From JACZWZ01 sp036478235 (GTDB lineage Bacteria > Actinomycetota > Acidimicrobiia > Spongiisociales > UBA11373): a stretch of 37,620 nucleotides of DNA. The notes beneath the pieces are model-generated. The model was not told the DNA's origin. It saw only the letters and a list, made by a program, of their open reading frames with translations, and did no database searches. Position numbers and translations under genes: made by a program. Below are positions 24,526 through 35,395 of this stretch, piece after piece. The stretch spans positions 1-37,620 of the forward strand of contig JAZGDZ010000061.1 in NCBI GenBank assembly GCA_036478235.1, read 5' to 3'. The first letter of the stretch is position 1. Every line of letters begins with the position of its first letter.

Positions 24526-25486
24526 CCTCGATGGCCCGCGCCATGACGGCGGGATCGACGTTGCCGCCGCTCAGCACTACGACAACCGGGCCCGCCCCCG
24601 GCACCCGGCCGGCGAGGAGCGCGGCGAGGCCCACCGCACCTCCCGGCTCGACGACGAGCTTGACCTCGTCGAAGGCAAACCGCATCGCCCCGAGCACCTC
24701 TTCATCGCTGGCGACCACCGCGCCGGCCAATCGGTCCCGGTTGATCGCAAACGTGATCTCTCCGGGTTGCGGCTGCAGCAACGCGTCGCAGATGCTCGGC
24801 TCTGTGGAATCGACCCGAATTCGTTCACCCGCCTCGAGGGATCGACGGTGGTCGTCGTACCCGGCAGGCTCTGCCGCCAGGACGGTCACGTCGAGATCCT
24901 CCACTTCGACTGCAAGGGCGATCCCGGCGGTGAGCCCACCTCCGCTCGCCGGCACGACGACCGTCGCCTCGATCACCTCGTTTGCGATGAGATCCTCGAC
25001 GATCTCGAGGCCGACACTCCCCTGCCCGGCAATGATCCACGGATGGTCGTAGGGCGGTACGACAACGGCGCCCGACTCCTCGGCGATCCCAGCGGCGATC
25101 GCCTCGCGATCGCCGCTGGCCCTGTCGTAGGGCACCACAGTCGCTCCAGATCGCTTGGTGTTGCGCATCTTGATCGGCGGGGCGTCATCCGGCATGACGA
25201 TCGTGGCGGGAATGCCAAACCGAGCCGCCGCTGCGGCAACGCCTTGGGCATGGTTTCCCGACGAGTAAGCCACCACCCCGCGAGCGCGAGCCTCCGCATC
25301 GAGCGACGCCACGAAGTTGAGAGCACCCCGCACCTTGAACGACCCGGTGTGCTGCAGGACCTCCGCCTTGAGCCAGACCTCTCGGCCCTCGATGGTGGTC
25401 CGCAGCATCGGCGTGCGTACCACGGCATCCCCGATCCGCGCCCGCGCCTCCAGGACATCCGCTCGGGTGGGAAGGGTCTCGGGCAC
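24515..25486 (-). CDS. PLP-dependent threonine/serine dehydratase-like enzyme
   Basis: A 323-residue fold-type II enzyme of the IlvA catalytic-domain/serine racemase group. The PLP lysine is K51 in TGSFKVRGA; SSGNHAQG (75-82) holds the cofactor and substrate loop; the phosphate-binding glycine loop is PASGGGLTAG near 180; LSGGNVDP is near the end. It lacks the C-terminal ACT regulatory domain of biosynthetic IlvA, so it is more likely a catabolic or racemase-type enzyme that turns Thr or Ser into 2-oxoacid and ammonia. Start GTG at 25484-25486. Its final codons come from a dispersed repeat element (S). Confidence 0.9.
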   Translation of the reverse strand: MPETLPTRADVLEARARIGDAVVRTPMLRTTIEGREVWLKAEVLQHTGSFKVRGALNFVASLDAEARARGVVAYSSGNHAQGVAAAAARFGIPATIVMPDDAPPIKMRNTKRSGATVVPYDRASGDREAIAAGIAEESGAVVVPPYDHPWIIAGQGSVGLEIVEDLIANEVIEATVVVPASGGGLTAGIALAVEVEDLDVTVLAAEPAGYDDHRRSLEAGERIRVDSTEPSICDALLQPQPGEITFAINRDRLAGAVVASDEEVLGAMRFAFDEVKLVVEPGGAVGLAALLAGRVPGAGPVVVVLSGGNVDPAVMARAIEARR

Positions 25487-25551
25487 GGCAGGAAACGCTA
25501 GTGCCCTCGGGATTCGCCCGGCACGCTCGGCCGGCTCCGTACACTCGACAC

Positions 25552-26043
25552 GTGCCCCGACGCCTCAAATCGCTGGTTCTCGCCGCCGTCATGGTGGTGG
25601 GCGCCTGCACCGGCGCGACAGTCGATCCCGCAGGAATCGATCCGCTTCTGCCGACGGATGCCGCGGCCGTTCGGTCGCTGCTGGCCGATTCGGAGCAGCC
25701 CGTGGTGCTCAATGTCTGGGCCTCGTGGTGCACCCCGTGCCGATCCGAGGCGCCCCTGCTGCGGCAGGCCCACCAGCAGTTCGGCGACCGAGTGCGCTTC
25801 GTCGGCATCGACGTGCGCGACTCGCAAGATGGAGCACGGTCCTTCATCGCCGAGTTCGGGCTCGACGGATACGAGCACTTCTTCGACCGCCCCGGGGCCG
25901 TTCCCGCCGCCCTCGGAGGCTTCGGGGTGCCGCTCACCTTCTTCTACGCACCGGGCGGGTCGCTGGTGCGGCTCCACTCCGGGGTGATCGACGAGCGCAC
26001 GCTGGCTCTCCAGATCGACGAGTTGATCCGGGGCGGCGGCTGA
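25552..26043 (+). CDS. Thioredoxin-like lipoprotein (TlpA/ResA type)
   Basis: A 163-residue membrane-anchored thioredoxin. I chose GTG 25552, giving MPRRLKSLVLAAVMVVGAC with lipobox Cys19. The active site is WASWCTPC (C60, C63), with the cis-proline loop GVPLTFF near the end, as in ResA, TlpA and CcmG. It should act outside the membrane, probably keeping apocytochrome c cysteines or CcmH reduced. It opens the overlapping run that leads into the ccm genes and is one of two thioredoxins in it, the other being CcmG. Confidence 0.9.
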   Translation: MPRRLKSLVLAAVMVVGACTGATVDPAGIDPLLPTDAAAVRSLLADSEQPVVLNVWASWCTPCRSEAPLLRQAHQQFGDRVRFVGIDVRDSQDGARSFIAEFGLDGYEHFFDRPGAVPAALGGFGVPLTFFYAPGGSLVRLHSGVIDERTLALQIDELIRGGG

Positions 26044-26738
26044 TGGAGTTCACCCTCCTGGGCGCGGTGGCGATCGCGGTGGGTCTGATGTACGCCACGC
26101 TGTGGTTCGAAGGAGGGCGAACCAACGCCGCAGACTGCACCCGGGACGTGTGGGACGCACTGATCACGGGGGCCATGGCCGGACTCGTCGTGGGCCGCCT
26201 CGTGGCGATGGGGCGCGGCGGGGTCAACCCGGTCACCAATCCGGGCGACATCCTCATCGTGCGCGCCGGCGTCGACACCATCGCCGCCACCGTCACCGCG
26301 TTGGTCGGCTTCGGCTTCATGGTCCGCCGCGACCTCTGGTGGATGGCGGATTCGGCGGCACCCGCCGCCGTCGCCGGCCTTGCGGGCTGGCATGCCGGGT
26401 GCCTGGTGCGCGACGCCTGCCTCGGCACCCCGTCGGACCTACCGTTTGCGGTCGCTCAGACAGGTAGCAACATCACCCGCCACCCCGTCGAGATCTACGC
26501 CGCTCTGCTGCTGCTCGGCGTGGCCGTGCTGCTGATCGCCTGGAAGCGCTCGCGACCGGCTGCGGGCGTGGTCGCTTCGGTCGCGGCACTCGCGATCGCC
26601 GTGGTGAGGATGGCCACAGAACCGATGCGACCGGTGCTCGGCCCCAGCCTCATTACCTGGTACGGCGCCGCCGCGGTGCTCGCTGCAGCGGTTCTGGCGT
26701 GGCGAGTCCGCTCGGTCCGCTGCGCCGGAGGCACCTGA
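26043..26738 (+). CDS. Lgt-like membrane protein lacking catalytic motifs
   Basis: A 231-residue protein with about seven helices. Order and spacing of several blocks resemble prolipoprotein diacylglyceryl transferase: VVGRLVAM, GDILIVRAGVD, GCLVRDACLGTPSDLPFAV and TRHPVEIYAALLL. However, the Lgt signature GRxGNFxNxE is replaced by AGWHAGCLVRD, and the conserved His of GMSFHGG is absent from GVDTIAA. It is therefore a divergent relative that may not transfer lipid. The start overlaps the thioredoxin lipoprotein stop (TGATG). A role in lipidating that protein or in supplying reductant is open. Confidence 0.72.
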   Translation: MEFTLLGAVAIAVGLMYATLWFEGGRTNAADCTRDVWDALITGAMAGLVVGRLVAMGRGGVNPVTNPGDILIVRAGVDTIAATVTALVGFGFMVRRDLWWMADSAAPAAVAGLAGWHAGCLVRDACLGTPSDLPFAVAQTGSNITRHPVEIYAALLLLGVAVLLIAWKRSRPAAGVVASVAALAIAVVRMATEPMRPVLGPSLITWYGAAAVLAAAVLAWRVRSVRCAGGT

Positions 26739-26762
26739 GCGCCGCCGTACACTCGGCGGCTG

Positions 26763-27419
26763 ATGACCCCCACCAGCAACGTCTCACTGCGCGCCGTGGC
26801 CGTGCGACGCACCGGGTCGCTCGTGCTCCGCAACGTCGACCTCGACATCGGCCCCGGCACCGCCGTCGCCGTCTTCGGACCGAACGGATCGGGCAAGACC
26901 ACGCTGCTCCGGGTTCTCGCCACGTTGCTGCGGCCATCGCAAGGGCACGGAGAGGTCCTCGGGGCGACCCTGGGCACCGCCGCCGTCGAGGGGGTACGGA
27001 GGCGAATCGGGCTCGTCGGTCACGAGCCGGCCCTGTACCCCAACCTCACCCTCGGCGAGAACCTGGAACTGGCGGCGACTCTGCTGGGAGGCGCGGGGAG
27101 GGCCGCGGCCGCGGATGTGCTCGACCGGGTCGGGCTGGCCGCTGCTGCGGATCGACGCGCCTCCCGATCGTCCAACGGCATGCGGCGGCGAGTGGAGTTC
27201 GCCCGCATGATGCTGATCCGACCCGACCTGCTCCTCCTCGACGAAGCACACGTGGGGCTCGATCCGGCCGCATGGCGTCTGGTGGGCCATCTCGTCGACG
27301 ACGTCACCGCTCGAAACGGCAGCGCCCTGATCGTGGCCCACGAGCAGGACCGGGTGCGTCCCCTCGTCACCAGAGCGGTCGAACTCGTCGACGGCACGGT
27401 GCGCGAGGTGGTGGCATGA
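26763..27419 (+). CDS. ccmA: Heme ABC exporter ATPase CcmA
   Basis: A 218-residue ATPase of System I cytochrome c maturation. With CcmB and CcmC it uses ATP to release holo-CcmE. Walker A GPNGSGKT is at residues 39-46 and Walker B LLLLDEAHVGLD near 157. The signature loop is the CcmA-like SNGMRRRVEFAR, not the classical LSGGQ. The ATG is preceded by 24 bases without overlap, so a separate start of translation is possible here. It overlaps ccmB by ATGA. Confidence 0.9.
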   Translation: MTPTSNVSLRAVAVRRTGSLVLRNVDLDIGPGTAVAVFGPNGSGKTTLLRVLATLLRPSQGHGEVLGATLGTAAVEGVRRRIGLVGHEPALYPNLTLGENLELAATLLGGAGRAAAADVLDRVGLAAAADRRASRSSNGMRRRVEFARMMLIRPDLLLLDEAHVGLDPAAWRLVGHLVDDVTARNGSALIVAHEQDRVRPLVTRAVELVDGTVREVVA

Positions 27420-28084
27420 GCCTCCCCCGCCAGGTTTCGGCCCTCATGCGGTTCGAACTGCGCGACGAGCTGCGCGCCGGCGAAGTGGGACTCATCGTCC
27501 TGCCCTTTGCCGCGGTGGCGTTGCTCATCATCCCGATGGCAGTCGGAATAGACACTCCCCTGCTGGCGCGCATCGGACCGGGAATCTACTGGTCAATCGT
27601 TCTCCTGTTCGGGATCGTCGTCACCCAGCGGCAGAGCGCCGTGGCGAATCCGGCGGCACGCGACATGCTCCGGCTGCTGGCGGTCGACCCGGCGGCGCGC
27701 TTCGCCGCCTCCGCCCTCGCCAGCACCATGCTCCTGCTGGCGTTCGAGATCGCGGCCGGCGGGATCACGCTTCTCCTCTACGACCCGACCCTCCAGTCCT
27801 GGTGGTGGCTCGTCGTGCTTCTCCCCCTCACCGCGGCCGGCCTGGCGATGATCGGGACCATCGCCGGCAACATCGCAAGCGGCCTGGAGACCCGATCGTC
27901 GCTGGTGCCGCTGATGGTGGCCCCCGTGGCGGTTCCCGTGCTGCTCGGGGCCGCACAAGCCACGGAGGGCTTGCGCGTGGGCAGCGGTATCCTGCGGTGG
28001 GTGCTCCTGCTTGCCATCGTCGACACCGTGCTGGCCGTCGCCGGGGTGCTCACAGCACGACCTCTGGAGGAATCCGCCTCGTGA
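27416..28084 (+). CDS. ccmB: Heme exporter membrane subunit CcmB
   Basis: A 222-residue protein with six hydrophobic helices. The N-terminal block FELRDELRAGEVGLIVLPFAAVALLIIPM and the FGIVVTQRQS segment are typical of CcmB, the membrane partner of CcmA. Position and overlap (ATGA with ccmA, GTGA with ccmC) support the call. Confidence 0.9.
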   Translation: MSLPRQVSALMRFELRDELRAGEVGLIVLPFAAVALLIIPMAVGIDTPLLARIGPGIYWSIVLLFGIVVTQRQSAVANPAARDMLRLLAVDPAARFAASALASTMLLLAFEIAAGGITLLLYDPTLQSWWWLVVLLPLTAAGLAMIGTIAGNIASGLETRSSLVPLMVAPVAVPVLLGAAQATEGLRVGSGILRWVLLLAIVDTVLAVAGVLTARPLEESAS

Positions 28085-28794
28085 AGGCACGACCCCTCGA
28101 CGTCGCAGCAGCCGGCACACTGCTGTTCGCGCTCGGCGCCGGCCTGTTGGTGCCCCCGGACGCCGTCCAGGGCGACCTGCAGCGGATCATGTACGTCCAC
28201 GTCCCCTCGGCATGGCTCGCCTACCTCTCGTTCACGGTGACGCTGATCGGGAGCGTCACCTATCTCGTCACCCGCAGGATGCGCTGGGACCACCTCGCCG
28301 GAGCCGCGGCCGAGGTCGGCGTCGTGTTCACCGGACTGGCGCTGGCAACCGGGATGATCTGGGGCAAACCCGTTTGGGGGGTGTGGTGGACCTGGGACGC
28401 CCGGCTCGTGCTGACCGCAGTGTTGTTCTTCGTGTACCTCGGTTACCTGGCCCTGCGCCGAAGCATCGACGAGCCCGAGGTCAGAGCTCGCCGGGCCGCG
28501 GTACTCGGGATCGTTGCCGTCCTCCAGATCCCGGTCGTCCACTTCTCTGTTACCTGGTGGCGCGGGCTCCATCAGCCTCCGACGGTGCTCCGTCCCGACA
28601 ACCCGCAGATCGACTCCCCACTCCTGTTTGCCCTGCTCATGGGCGTCGCAGCCTTCACGGTGGTCTTCGCCGCGCTGGTGAGCCGCCGTAAGGAACTGGC
28701 CGAGATCGAAGACGCCGCACTCGCCGCGGATCCGGGAGAAGAGGTGGCAGGTTCGGCCGTGGCCGCACCTCGACTCGAGGGCGGGACGGCGTGA
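28081..28794 (+). CDS. ccmC: Heme handling protein CcmC
   Basis: A 237-residue six-helix protein that attaches heme to CcmE. The Trp-rich heme-binding loop WGKPVWGVWWTWDARL lies near residue 95, with the conserved His residues in IMYVHVPSAW (near 40) and VVHFSVTWWRGLHQP (near 160). GTG 28081 overlaps the ccmB stop. The C-terminal 30 residues are acidic and probably cytoplasmic. Confidence 0.94.
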   Translation: MKARPLDVAAAGTLLFALGAGLLVPPDAVQGDLQRIMYVHVPSAWLAYLSFTVTLIGSVTYLVTRRMRWDHLAGAAAEVGVVFTGLALATGMIWGKPVWGVWWTWDARLVLTAVLFFVYLGYLALRRSIDEPEVRARRAAVLGIVAVLQIPVVHFSVTWWRGLHQPPTVLRPDNPQIDSPLLFALLMGVAAFTVVFAALVSRRKELAEIEDAALAADPGEEVAGSAVAAPRLEGGTA

Positions 28795-28904
28795 GCGACT
28801 GGGGCTGGGTCGGGTTTGCCTACCTCGTGGTCTACGGCACCCTGGGAGCGTACGTAGTCTCGCTCCTGGTCCGCAGAAGAAGGGCAAGGACGGGACCCCG
28901 ATGA
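28791..28904 (+). CDS. ccmD: Small heme exporter protein CcmD
   Basis: A 37-residue protein between ccmC and ccmE, read GTG 28791 to TGA 28902-28904: one transmembrane helix (WVGFAYLVVYGTLGAYVVSLL) followed by a basic tail (VRRRRARTGPR). This is the length and layout of CcmD, which holds CcmE to the CcmABC complex. It overlaps ccmC by GTGA and ccmE by ATGA. Confidence 0.85.
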   Translation: MSDWGWVGFAYLVVYGTLGAYVVSLLVRRRRARTGPR

Positions 28905-29316
28905 GGCGGTACCGGATGTTTCTCATCCCTGCCGGGGGCCTACTGCTGATCCTGATCGGGTTTCTCGTATTCAACATCCAGGACGACCTCGTGTACTACA
29001 AGGTTCCCGGGGAGGTCGTCGGGAACGCCTCGATCGACGCAACCGATCGGTTCCGTCTCGGCGGACAGGTGGTTCCGGGCTCGATCACCGGTGGGGATGG
29101 GGCCGTGGAGTTCCGGGTGACGGACGGGGTCGAAACGGTCTCCGTCGTGCATGTCGGAGCCCCCCAGCAGCTCTTTCAGGAGGGGATCGGAGTCGTCGTC
29201 GAAGGAACCTGGGACGGGAGCGTGTTCAACAGCGACTCGATGATCATCAAACACGATGAGCAGTACCGCACGGAAGACGGCGGCGTCTACACCCCCGAGC
29301 AGAGGTACCCCGGCGA

Positions 29317-29320
<4 letters not shown>
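28901..29320 (+). CDS. ccmE: Heme chaperone CcmE
   Basis: A 139-residue protein with one N-terminal membrane anchor (MFLIPAGGLLLILIGFLVF) and an outside OB-fold domain. The heme-attaching residue is His118 in MIIKHDEQY, followed by the supporting Tyr122, as in the classical His-type CcmE; it is not the Cys variant. The Gly-rich block FRLGGQVVPGSI matches the family. It carries heme from CcmC to CcmF. Confidence 0.94.
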
Positions 29321-31276
<1,956 letters not shown>

Positions 31277-31284
<8 letters not shown>

Positions 31285-31723
31285 GCGCACCCGGAGCGTT
31301 GTCGCCCTGGGGGTGATCGCCGCCTCGCTCACGATGATCATCACCGTCTTGCTGGCGGGCGGGGGCGGCTCCCCCGACCGAGTTCATGCCCTGGCGGCGG
31401 GCCTCAAATGCCCGGTGTGCACTTCGGAGTCGATAGCCGATTCACCTGCGCAGGTCTCGCGAGACCTCTACGACCTCATAACCGAGCGGGTAGACGAAGG
31501 ATGGACCGACGACGAGGTTGTCGCCTTCTTCGTCGCCACCTACGGGCAAGAAGTCCTTCTCGACCCACCTGCCGGCGGCGGGAGGGCCGTGCTGTGGATC
31601 GCCCCACTGGTCGCCCTGGCGGTGGGAGGCCTCGTCATCGCCGGCCGTCGGGCGGCGCCACCGCGTCGCATCAGCGACGCAGAACGCGCCCGCATCGAGG
31701 CCGTACTGGAGGACGACCGGTGA
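31277..31723 (+). CDS. ccmH: Cytochrome c maturation thiol protein CcmH
   Basis: A 148-residue protein with an N-terminal membrane helix, an outside domain and a second helix (LWIAPLVALAVGGLVIAG). The redox pair is C45/C48 in LKCPVCTSESIADS, and DGWTDDEVVAFFVATYGQ-type sequence follows, as in CcmH. It reduces or holds the apocytochrome c cysteines for ligation. It overlaps ccmF by 8 bases and ccmI by GTGA. Confidence 0.93.
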
Positions 31724-32484
31724 GCGACCCCCGCCGCGCTCGCCTGGAACAGCGCCGCGATTCGGCGCTGCAGGATCTGGTCGATCTGCGCCGACAGATC
31801 ACCGACGGGGAGATCGATCCGGACGTTGCACAGCGCCTCCGGGCACGCTACGAGGCGGATACCGCCGACGCCATGGGTGATCTCGACCGGCTCACCGATG
31901 ATTCCGCCGCGGGACGTTCGAGGCGCCGGGTCTTGGTCGGAACCGGTGTGTTCCTCGGCGCGGCGGCCCTCATCACGGTGGCCCTCGTCGATGCGGTCGA
32001 GCCGCGTCCGCAGGGAGGATTCGTCACCGGTGGGGTGGCGGCGGAGGTAGCTGAAGGCGGGGTGGTCGACCTGTCCACCATCTCGAACGAGCGGATGGAG
32101 GAGGTCGTCGCCGCCAATCCCGAGGTGCTGTCGATGCGACTCGCCCTGGCCCGCCGTTACGTCGAAGCGGGCGACTTCAGCGCCGCGCTGCCCCACTATC
32201 TCTACGTGCTGGAGAGGGAGACCGACCCTGAGGCGCTGTTGTATCTCGGCTGGATGACCTATCTGTCGGGGGAGGCGGAGACGGGCGTTTCACTGCTCCA
32301 AGAAAGCCTCGCAATCGAACCCGACGACCTCCTGGCCCAGTGGTTCCTGGCGAACGCGCTCTACTACGGGACGGAGGACAAGGCTGCGGCCGCACCGCTG
32401 CTCGAATCGGTCATCAACTCCGGGCTGGTCCCAGAAGAGATTCTCAAGGAAGCCAGGACGATGCTCGAGGATGCAGCGCGATGA
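31720..32484 (+). CDS. ccmI: CcmI-like TPR protein
   Basis: A 254-residue protein. Residues 1-65 are charged and helical, a membrane helix (VLVGTGVFLGAAALITVALV) lies near 70-90, and the C-terminal half has TPR-like helices (SMRLALARRYVEAGDFSAALPHYLYVLE, LYLGWMTYLSGEAETGVSLLQESLAI). CcmI/CycH proteins use TPRs to chaperone apocytochrome c to CcmFH. The start is GTG 31720, overlapping the ccmH stop. Confidence 0.82.
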   Translation: MSDPRRARLEQRRDSALQDLVDLRRQITDGEIDPDVAQRLRARYEADTADAMGDLDRLTDDSAAGRSRRRVLVGTGVFLGAAALITVALVDAVEPRPQGGFVTGGVAAEVAEGGVVDLSTISNERMEEVVAANPEVLSMRLALARRYVEAGDFSAALPHYLYVLERETDPEALLYLGWMTYLSGEAETGVSLLQESLAIEPDDLLAQWFLANALYYGTEDKAAAAPLLESVINSGLVPEEILKEARTMLEDAAR

Positions 32485-33062
32485 AGTCGCGCCTGCGCCT
32501 GCTGGTGATCTCCGGCGTCGCCCTAGTCGCGGTCGTCCTCGCCGTGGTGTTCGCATCCCGCTTCGGTGCGGATCCGCGCCTCACTCCGAGCCCCCTCATC
32601 GGCCACCCGGCCCCGGACGTCGAGGTAAAGCTGGTGCAGAGCGATGCGGTGCTCGCCCTCTCCGACCTCGCCGGAGACATCATCGTCATCAACTTCTGGG
32701 CACCGTGGTGCGTTCCCTGTCGAGCCGAGCACGCCGACCTGCTGACACTGGCTGCCGGTTTCGAGAGCTTCGGCGTCACCGTCCTCGGGATCACCTACCA
32801 GTCTCGTGAGGACGACGTGGTCGCCTTCCTGGATGAACTGGGCAGGGGCTACCCGGTGGTCATGGACGACCGGTCCCGGGCGGCCATCGGGTTCGGTGTC
32901 CGGGGAGTCCCGGAGACGTATTTCGTCGGCCGCGACCAGACGGTCCTTGCCAAGATCACCGGTCCGATCAGCCTCGAGCTGGCCGCCGCCACACTCGACC
33001 GGATCATCCTCGGCGAGCCGGTCGAGAGCGTCAATACCGGTACCGTGCAGCAGGCGCCTTAG
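32481..33062 (+). CDS. ccmG: Thiol-disulfide oxidoreductase CcmG/DsbE
   Basis: A 193-residue thioredoxin-fold protein with one N-terminal membrane anchor. The active site is FWAPWCVPC (C77, C80), with the cis-Pro loop GVRGVPETYFVG. It should reduce CcmH or apocytochrome c. Last gene of the ccm run; it overlaps ccmI by ATGA. No CcdA/DsbD-type electron donor is encoded in the cluster. Confidence 0.92.
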   Translation: MKSRLRLLVISGVALVAVVLAVVFASRFGADPRLTPSPLIGHPAPDVEVKLVQSDAVLALSDLAGDIIVINFWAPWCVPCRAEHADLLTLAAGFESFGVTVLGITYQSREDDVVAFLDELGRGYPVVMDDRSRAAIGFGVRGVPETYFVGRDQTVLAKITGPISLELAAATLDRIILGEPVESVNTGTVQQAP

Positions 33063-33145
33063 AGCGTCCCAGCTCCCACTCGCCCGCGGCTCCTTACCAC
33101 CCGCCGACGATCACGTCGTCGTTCGAGACGAGCACCGATGCCGGC

Positions 33146-34189
33146 TCAGTTCTCCGGGTCTTCGGCGGCCAGCTCGGAGCCCAACGCAACAACGTGCGCG
33201 AGCACCTCGGCGGCGGCTCCGGAATCGACGGCCTCCACCGCGGCTGCCATCCCCTCGACAAATCCTTCGGCGAGCCCGGCGGCAATGATCGCCGCGGCAG
33301 CGTTGACGACGGAGATGTCTCGCTGCGCTCCCGGCTCCCCGGCCAGCACCCGCCGGGTGATCGAGGCGTTCTCGGCGGCGTCTCCCCCGGCGAGCTCGTC
33401 GAGTGATGCCGGGGCCAGGCCGAAGTCGGACGGTACGAACTCTGTCTGGGTGATTGCACCCTCCTCGAGCCGCCAGATCTGCGATGTCGCAGTGGTGGTG
33501 AGCTCGTCGAGCCCATCGGCTCCGTGAAACACCAGGGCAAACTCGCCACCCAACCGCTGCAGCACGCCGACCATCCGCTCGGCCATCCGGCCGTCGGAGA
33601 CACCGATGACCTGGCGCCGCGCTCGGGCCGGATTGGCCAGAGGACCCAGGAAGTTGAACACGGTCGGCACCCCCAAATCGCGTCGCACCGGGGCGGCGAA
33701 CCTCATGGCCGGATGAAAGCGGGGGGCAAAAAAGAACCCGAACCCGGCCTCCCGAACCATGCGGGCCACGGCAGCGGGTGCCAGCTCGATGGGAACCCCG
33801 AGCTCCTCGAGAAGGTCGGCTGATCCGGTGCGTGACGACGCCGCTCGGTTCCCGTGCTTGGCGACCTTGGCGCCGGCCCCGGCCGCGATAAAGGCTGCCG
33901 TGGTCGAGATGTTGAAGGTTCCGGCGCCGTCTCCGCCGGTTCCGGCAGTGTCGACGACCGGCACGCCCACGTCCACCGTCACCGCAGCGTCGTACATCGC
34001 ACGCACCAGCCCGACCATCTCATCGACGGTCTCGCCCTTGGCGCGCAGCGCAACGATGAATGCCGCTATCTGCGCGGGCTCGGCGCGTCCCGCCATGATC
34101 TCCCTCATCGCCCCATGGGCCAGCCCCTCGGACAAGTCGTCGCCCGCGCTCAGCGGGCCGAGAACCTCCGGCCAGGAGAATCCGCTCAC
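33146..34189 (-). CDS. trpD: Anthranilate phosphoribosyltransferase
   Basis: Joins anthranilate with phosphoribosyl pyrophosphate in tryptophan synthesis. The 347-residue protein has GTGGDG (83-88), FNISTTAAF, KHGNRAASS (111-119), GFGFFFAPRFHPAM and FNFLGPLANPA, all typical of TrpD. No other trp gene is in the window. The GTG start overlaps the stop of a glutaryl-CoA-dehydrogenase-like gene by GTGA, so trpD is translated as its second gene, an unusual pairing. Confidence 0.95.
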   Translation of the reverse strand: MSGFSWPEVLGPLSAGDDLSEGLAHGAMREIMAGRAEPAQIAAFIVALRAKGETVDEMVGLVRAMYDAAVTVDVGVPVVDTAGTGGDGAGTFNISTTAAFIAAGAGAKVAKHGNRAASSRTGSADLLEELGVPIELAPAAVARMVREAGFGFFFAPRFHPAMRFAAPVRRDLGVPTVFNFLGPLANPARARRQVIGVSDGRMAERMVGVLQRLGGEFALVFHGADGLDELTTTATSQIWRLEEGAITQTEFVPSDFGLAPASLDELAGGDAAENASITRRVLAGEPGAQRDISVVNAAAAIIAAGLAEGFVEGMAAAVEAVDSGAAAEVLAHVVALGSELAAEDPEN

Positions 34190-35373
34190 TCGAAGGCCGA
34201 GATGCCGGTGAGCGCCTGGCCCAGGATCAGCGTGTGGATCTCGTTGGTTCCCTCGTAGGTGTAGACGGATTCGAGGTTGTTCATGTGGCGCATCACCGGA
34301 TACTCCAGGGTGATGCCGTTGGCCCCCAGGACGCTGCGGGCCGTGCGGGCGACGTCGAGCGCCATGCGAACGTTGTCCAGCTTTCCCATCGAGATGTGGG
34401 CGGCGTCGATCGTTTCGTCGTCCTTCTTCCGCCCGATGTGCAGGGCGAGGAGCATCCCCCGATTGACGCCGATCATCATCTCTGTCAGCTGACGCTGAAT
34501 GAGCTGAAACGAAGCAATCGGCTTGCCGAACATCCTGCGCTCGATGGCGTAGTCGAGCGCCGCTTCATAGCAGGCACGGGCGGCACCGACTGCCCCGAAC
34601 AGGATTCCGAACCTTGCCTCGCTGAGACACGACAGCGGTCCCTTGAGGCCGCGCACCCCGGGCAGGAGGGCATCGGAGGGAAGCCGGACGTCGTCGAGCA
34701 CCAGCTCCGACGTGACTGAAGCTCGCAGCGACAGCTTCTGCTGGATGTCGCTGGTGGAGAAGCCCGGAGTATCGGTGGGCACTACGAACCCGGCGATCCC
34801 CTCCTCGGTTTGAGCCCAAACGATGGCGACGTCGGCGATGCCGCCGTTTGTGATCCACATCTTCGATCCGTCAAGCACCCAATCCTCGCCGTCCCTGCGG
34901 GCGCTCGTCCGCATCGCACCGGGATCGCTGCCGGCATCTGCCTCGGTCAAGCCGAAACAGCCGATCACCTCGCCGCCGGCCATCCGAGGTAGCCATTGCT
35001 GTTTCTGCTCCTCGGATCCGAATGCCCAGATCGGAAACATCGCCAGGGATCCCTGGACGCTCACGAACGACCGGGCCCCCGAATCTCCGAACTCGAGCTC
35101 CGTGCTGGCGAGACCGTAGGCCACGGCACTCGTTCCGGCGCAGCCGTAGCCCTCCAAATGCATGCCGAGCAGACCGAGGGCTCCCATCTCCTTGGCGAGT
35201 TCGATTGGGAATACACCCGCTTCGAACCACCCGGCGATCTCGGGAAGAATCTTGTCTGCGACGAACGAGCGAACGGTGTCGCGCAGCAGCCGCTCCTCGT
35301 CGCTCAGGAGAGCGTCGATGTCGAGGAAGTCACGCGGGTCGGCTCCCGACGGCTTCACCGGTGCTGTGGACAT
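34186..35373 (-). CDS. Acyl-CoA dehydrogenase, glutaryl-CoA type
   Basis: A 395-residue FAD enzyme that oxidises an acyl-CoA at the alpha-beta bond. GCFGLTEADAGSDPGAM and KMWITNGGIADV are the first family signature region; ARTARSVLGANGITLEYPVMRHMNNLESVYTYEGTNEIHTLILGQALTG the C-terminal one, with the catalytic Glu374 in YEGT placed as in glutaryl-CoA dehydrogenase (GcdH). The substrate may be glutaryl-CoA or a related acyl-CoA. The region just upstream of the ATG (35371-35373) is heptanucleotide repeat arrays, so its promoter lies in or beyond them. Confidence 0.9.
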   Translation of the reverse strand: MSTAPVKPSGADPRDFLDIDALLSDEERLLRDTVRSFVADKILPEIAGWFEAGVFPIELAKEMGALGLLGMHLEGYGCAGTSAVAYGLASTELEFGDSGARSFVSVQGSLAMFPIWAFGSEEQKQQWLPRMAGGEVIGCFGLTEADAGSDPGAMRTSARRDGEDWVLDGSKMWITNGGIADVAIVWAQTEEGIAGFVVPTDTPGFSTSDIQQKLSLRASVTSELVLDDVRLPSDALLPGVRGLKGPLSCLSEARFGILFGAVGAARACYEAALDYAIERRMFGKPIASFQLIQRQLTEMMIGVNRGMLLALHIGRKKDDETIDAAHISMGKLDNVRMALDVARTARSVLGANGITLEYPVMRHMNNLESVYTYEGTNEIHTLILGQALTGISAFE

Positions 35374-35395
35374 GCGTCCATTGAAGCAGCCCGGC

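Noticed and set aside
31408..31719. Upstream extension of CcmI
   Set aside because: It overlaps ccmH in another frame and is Arg-rich. The GTG at 31720 gives the standard 4-base overlap.
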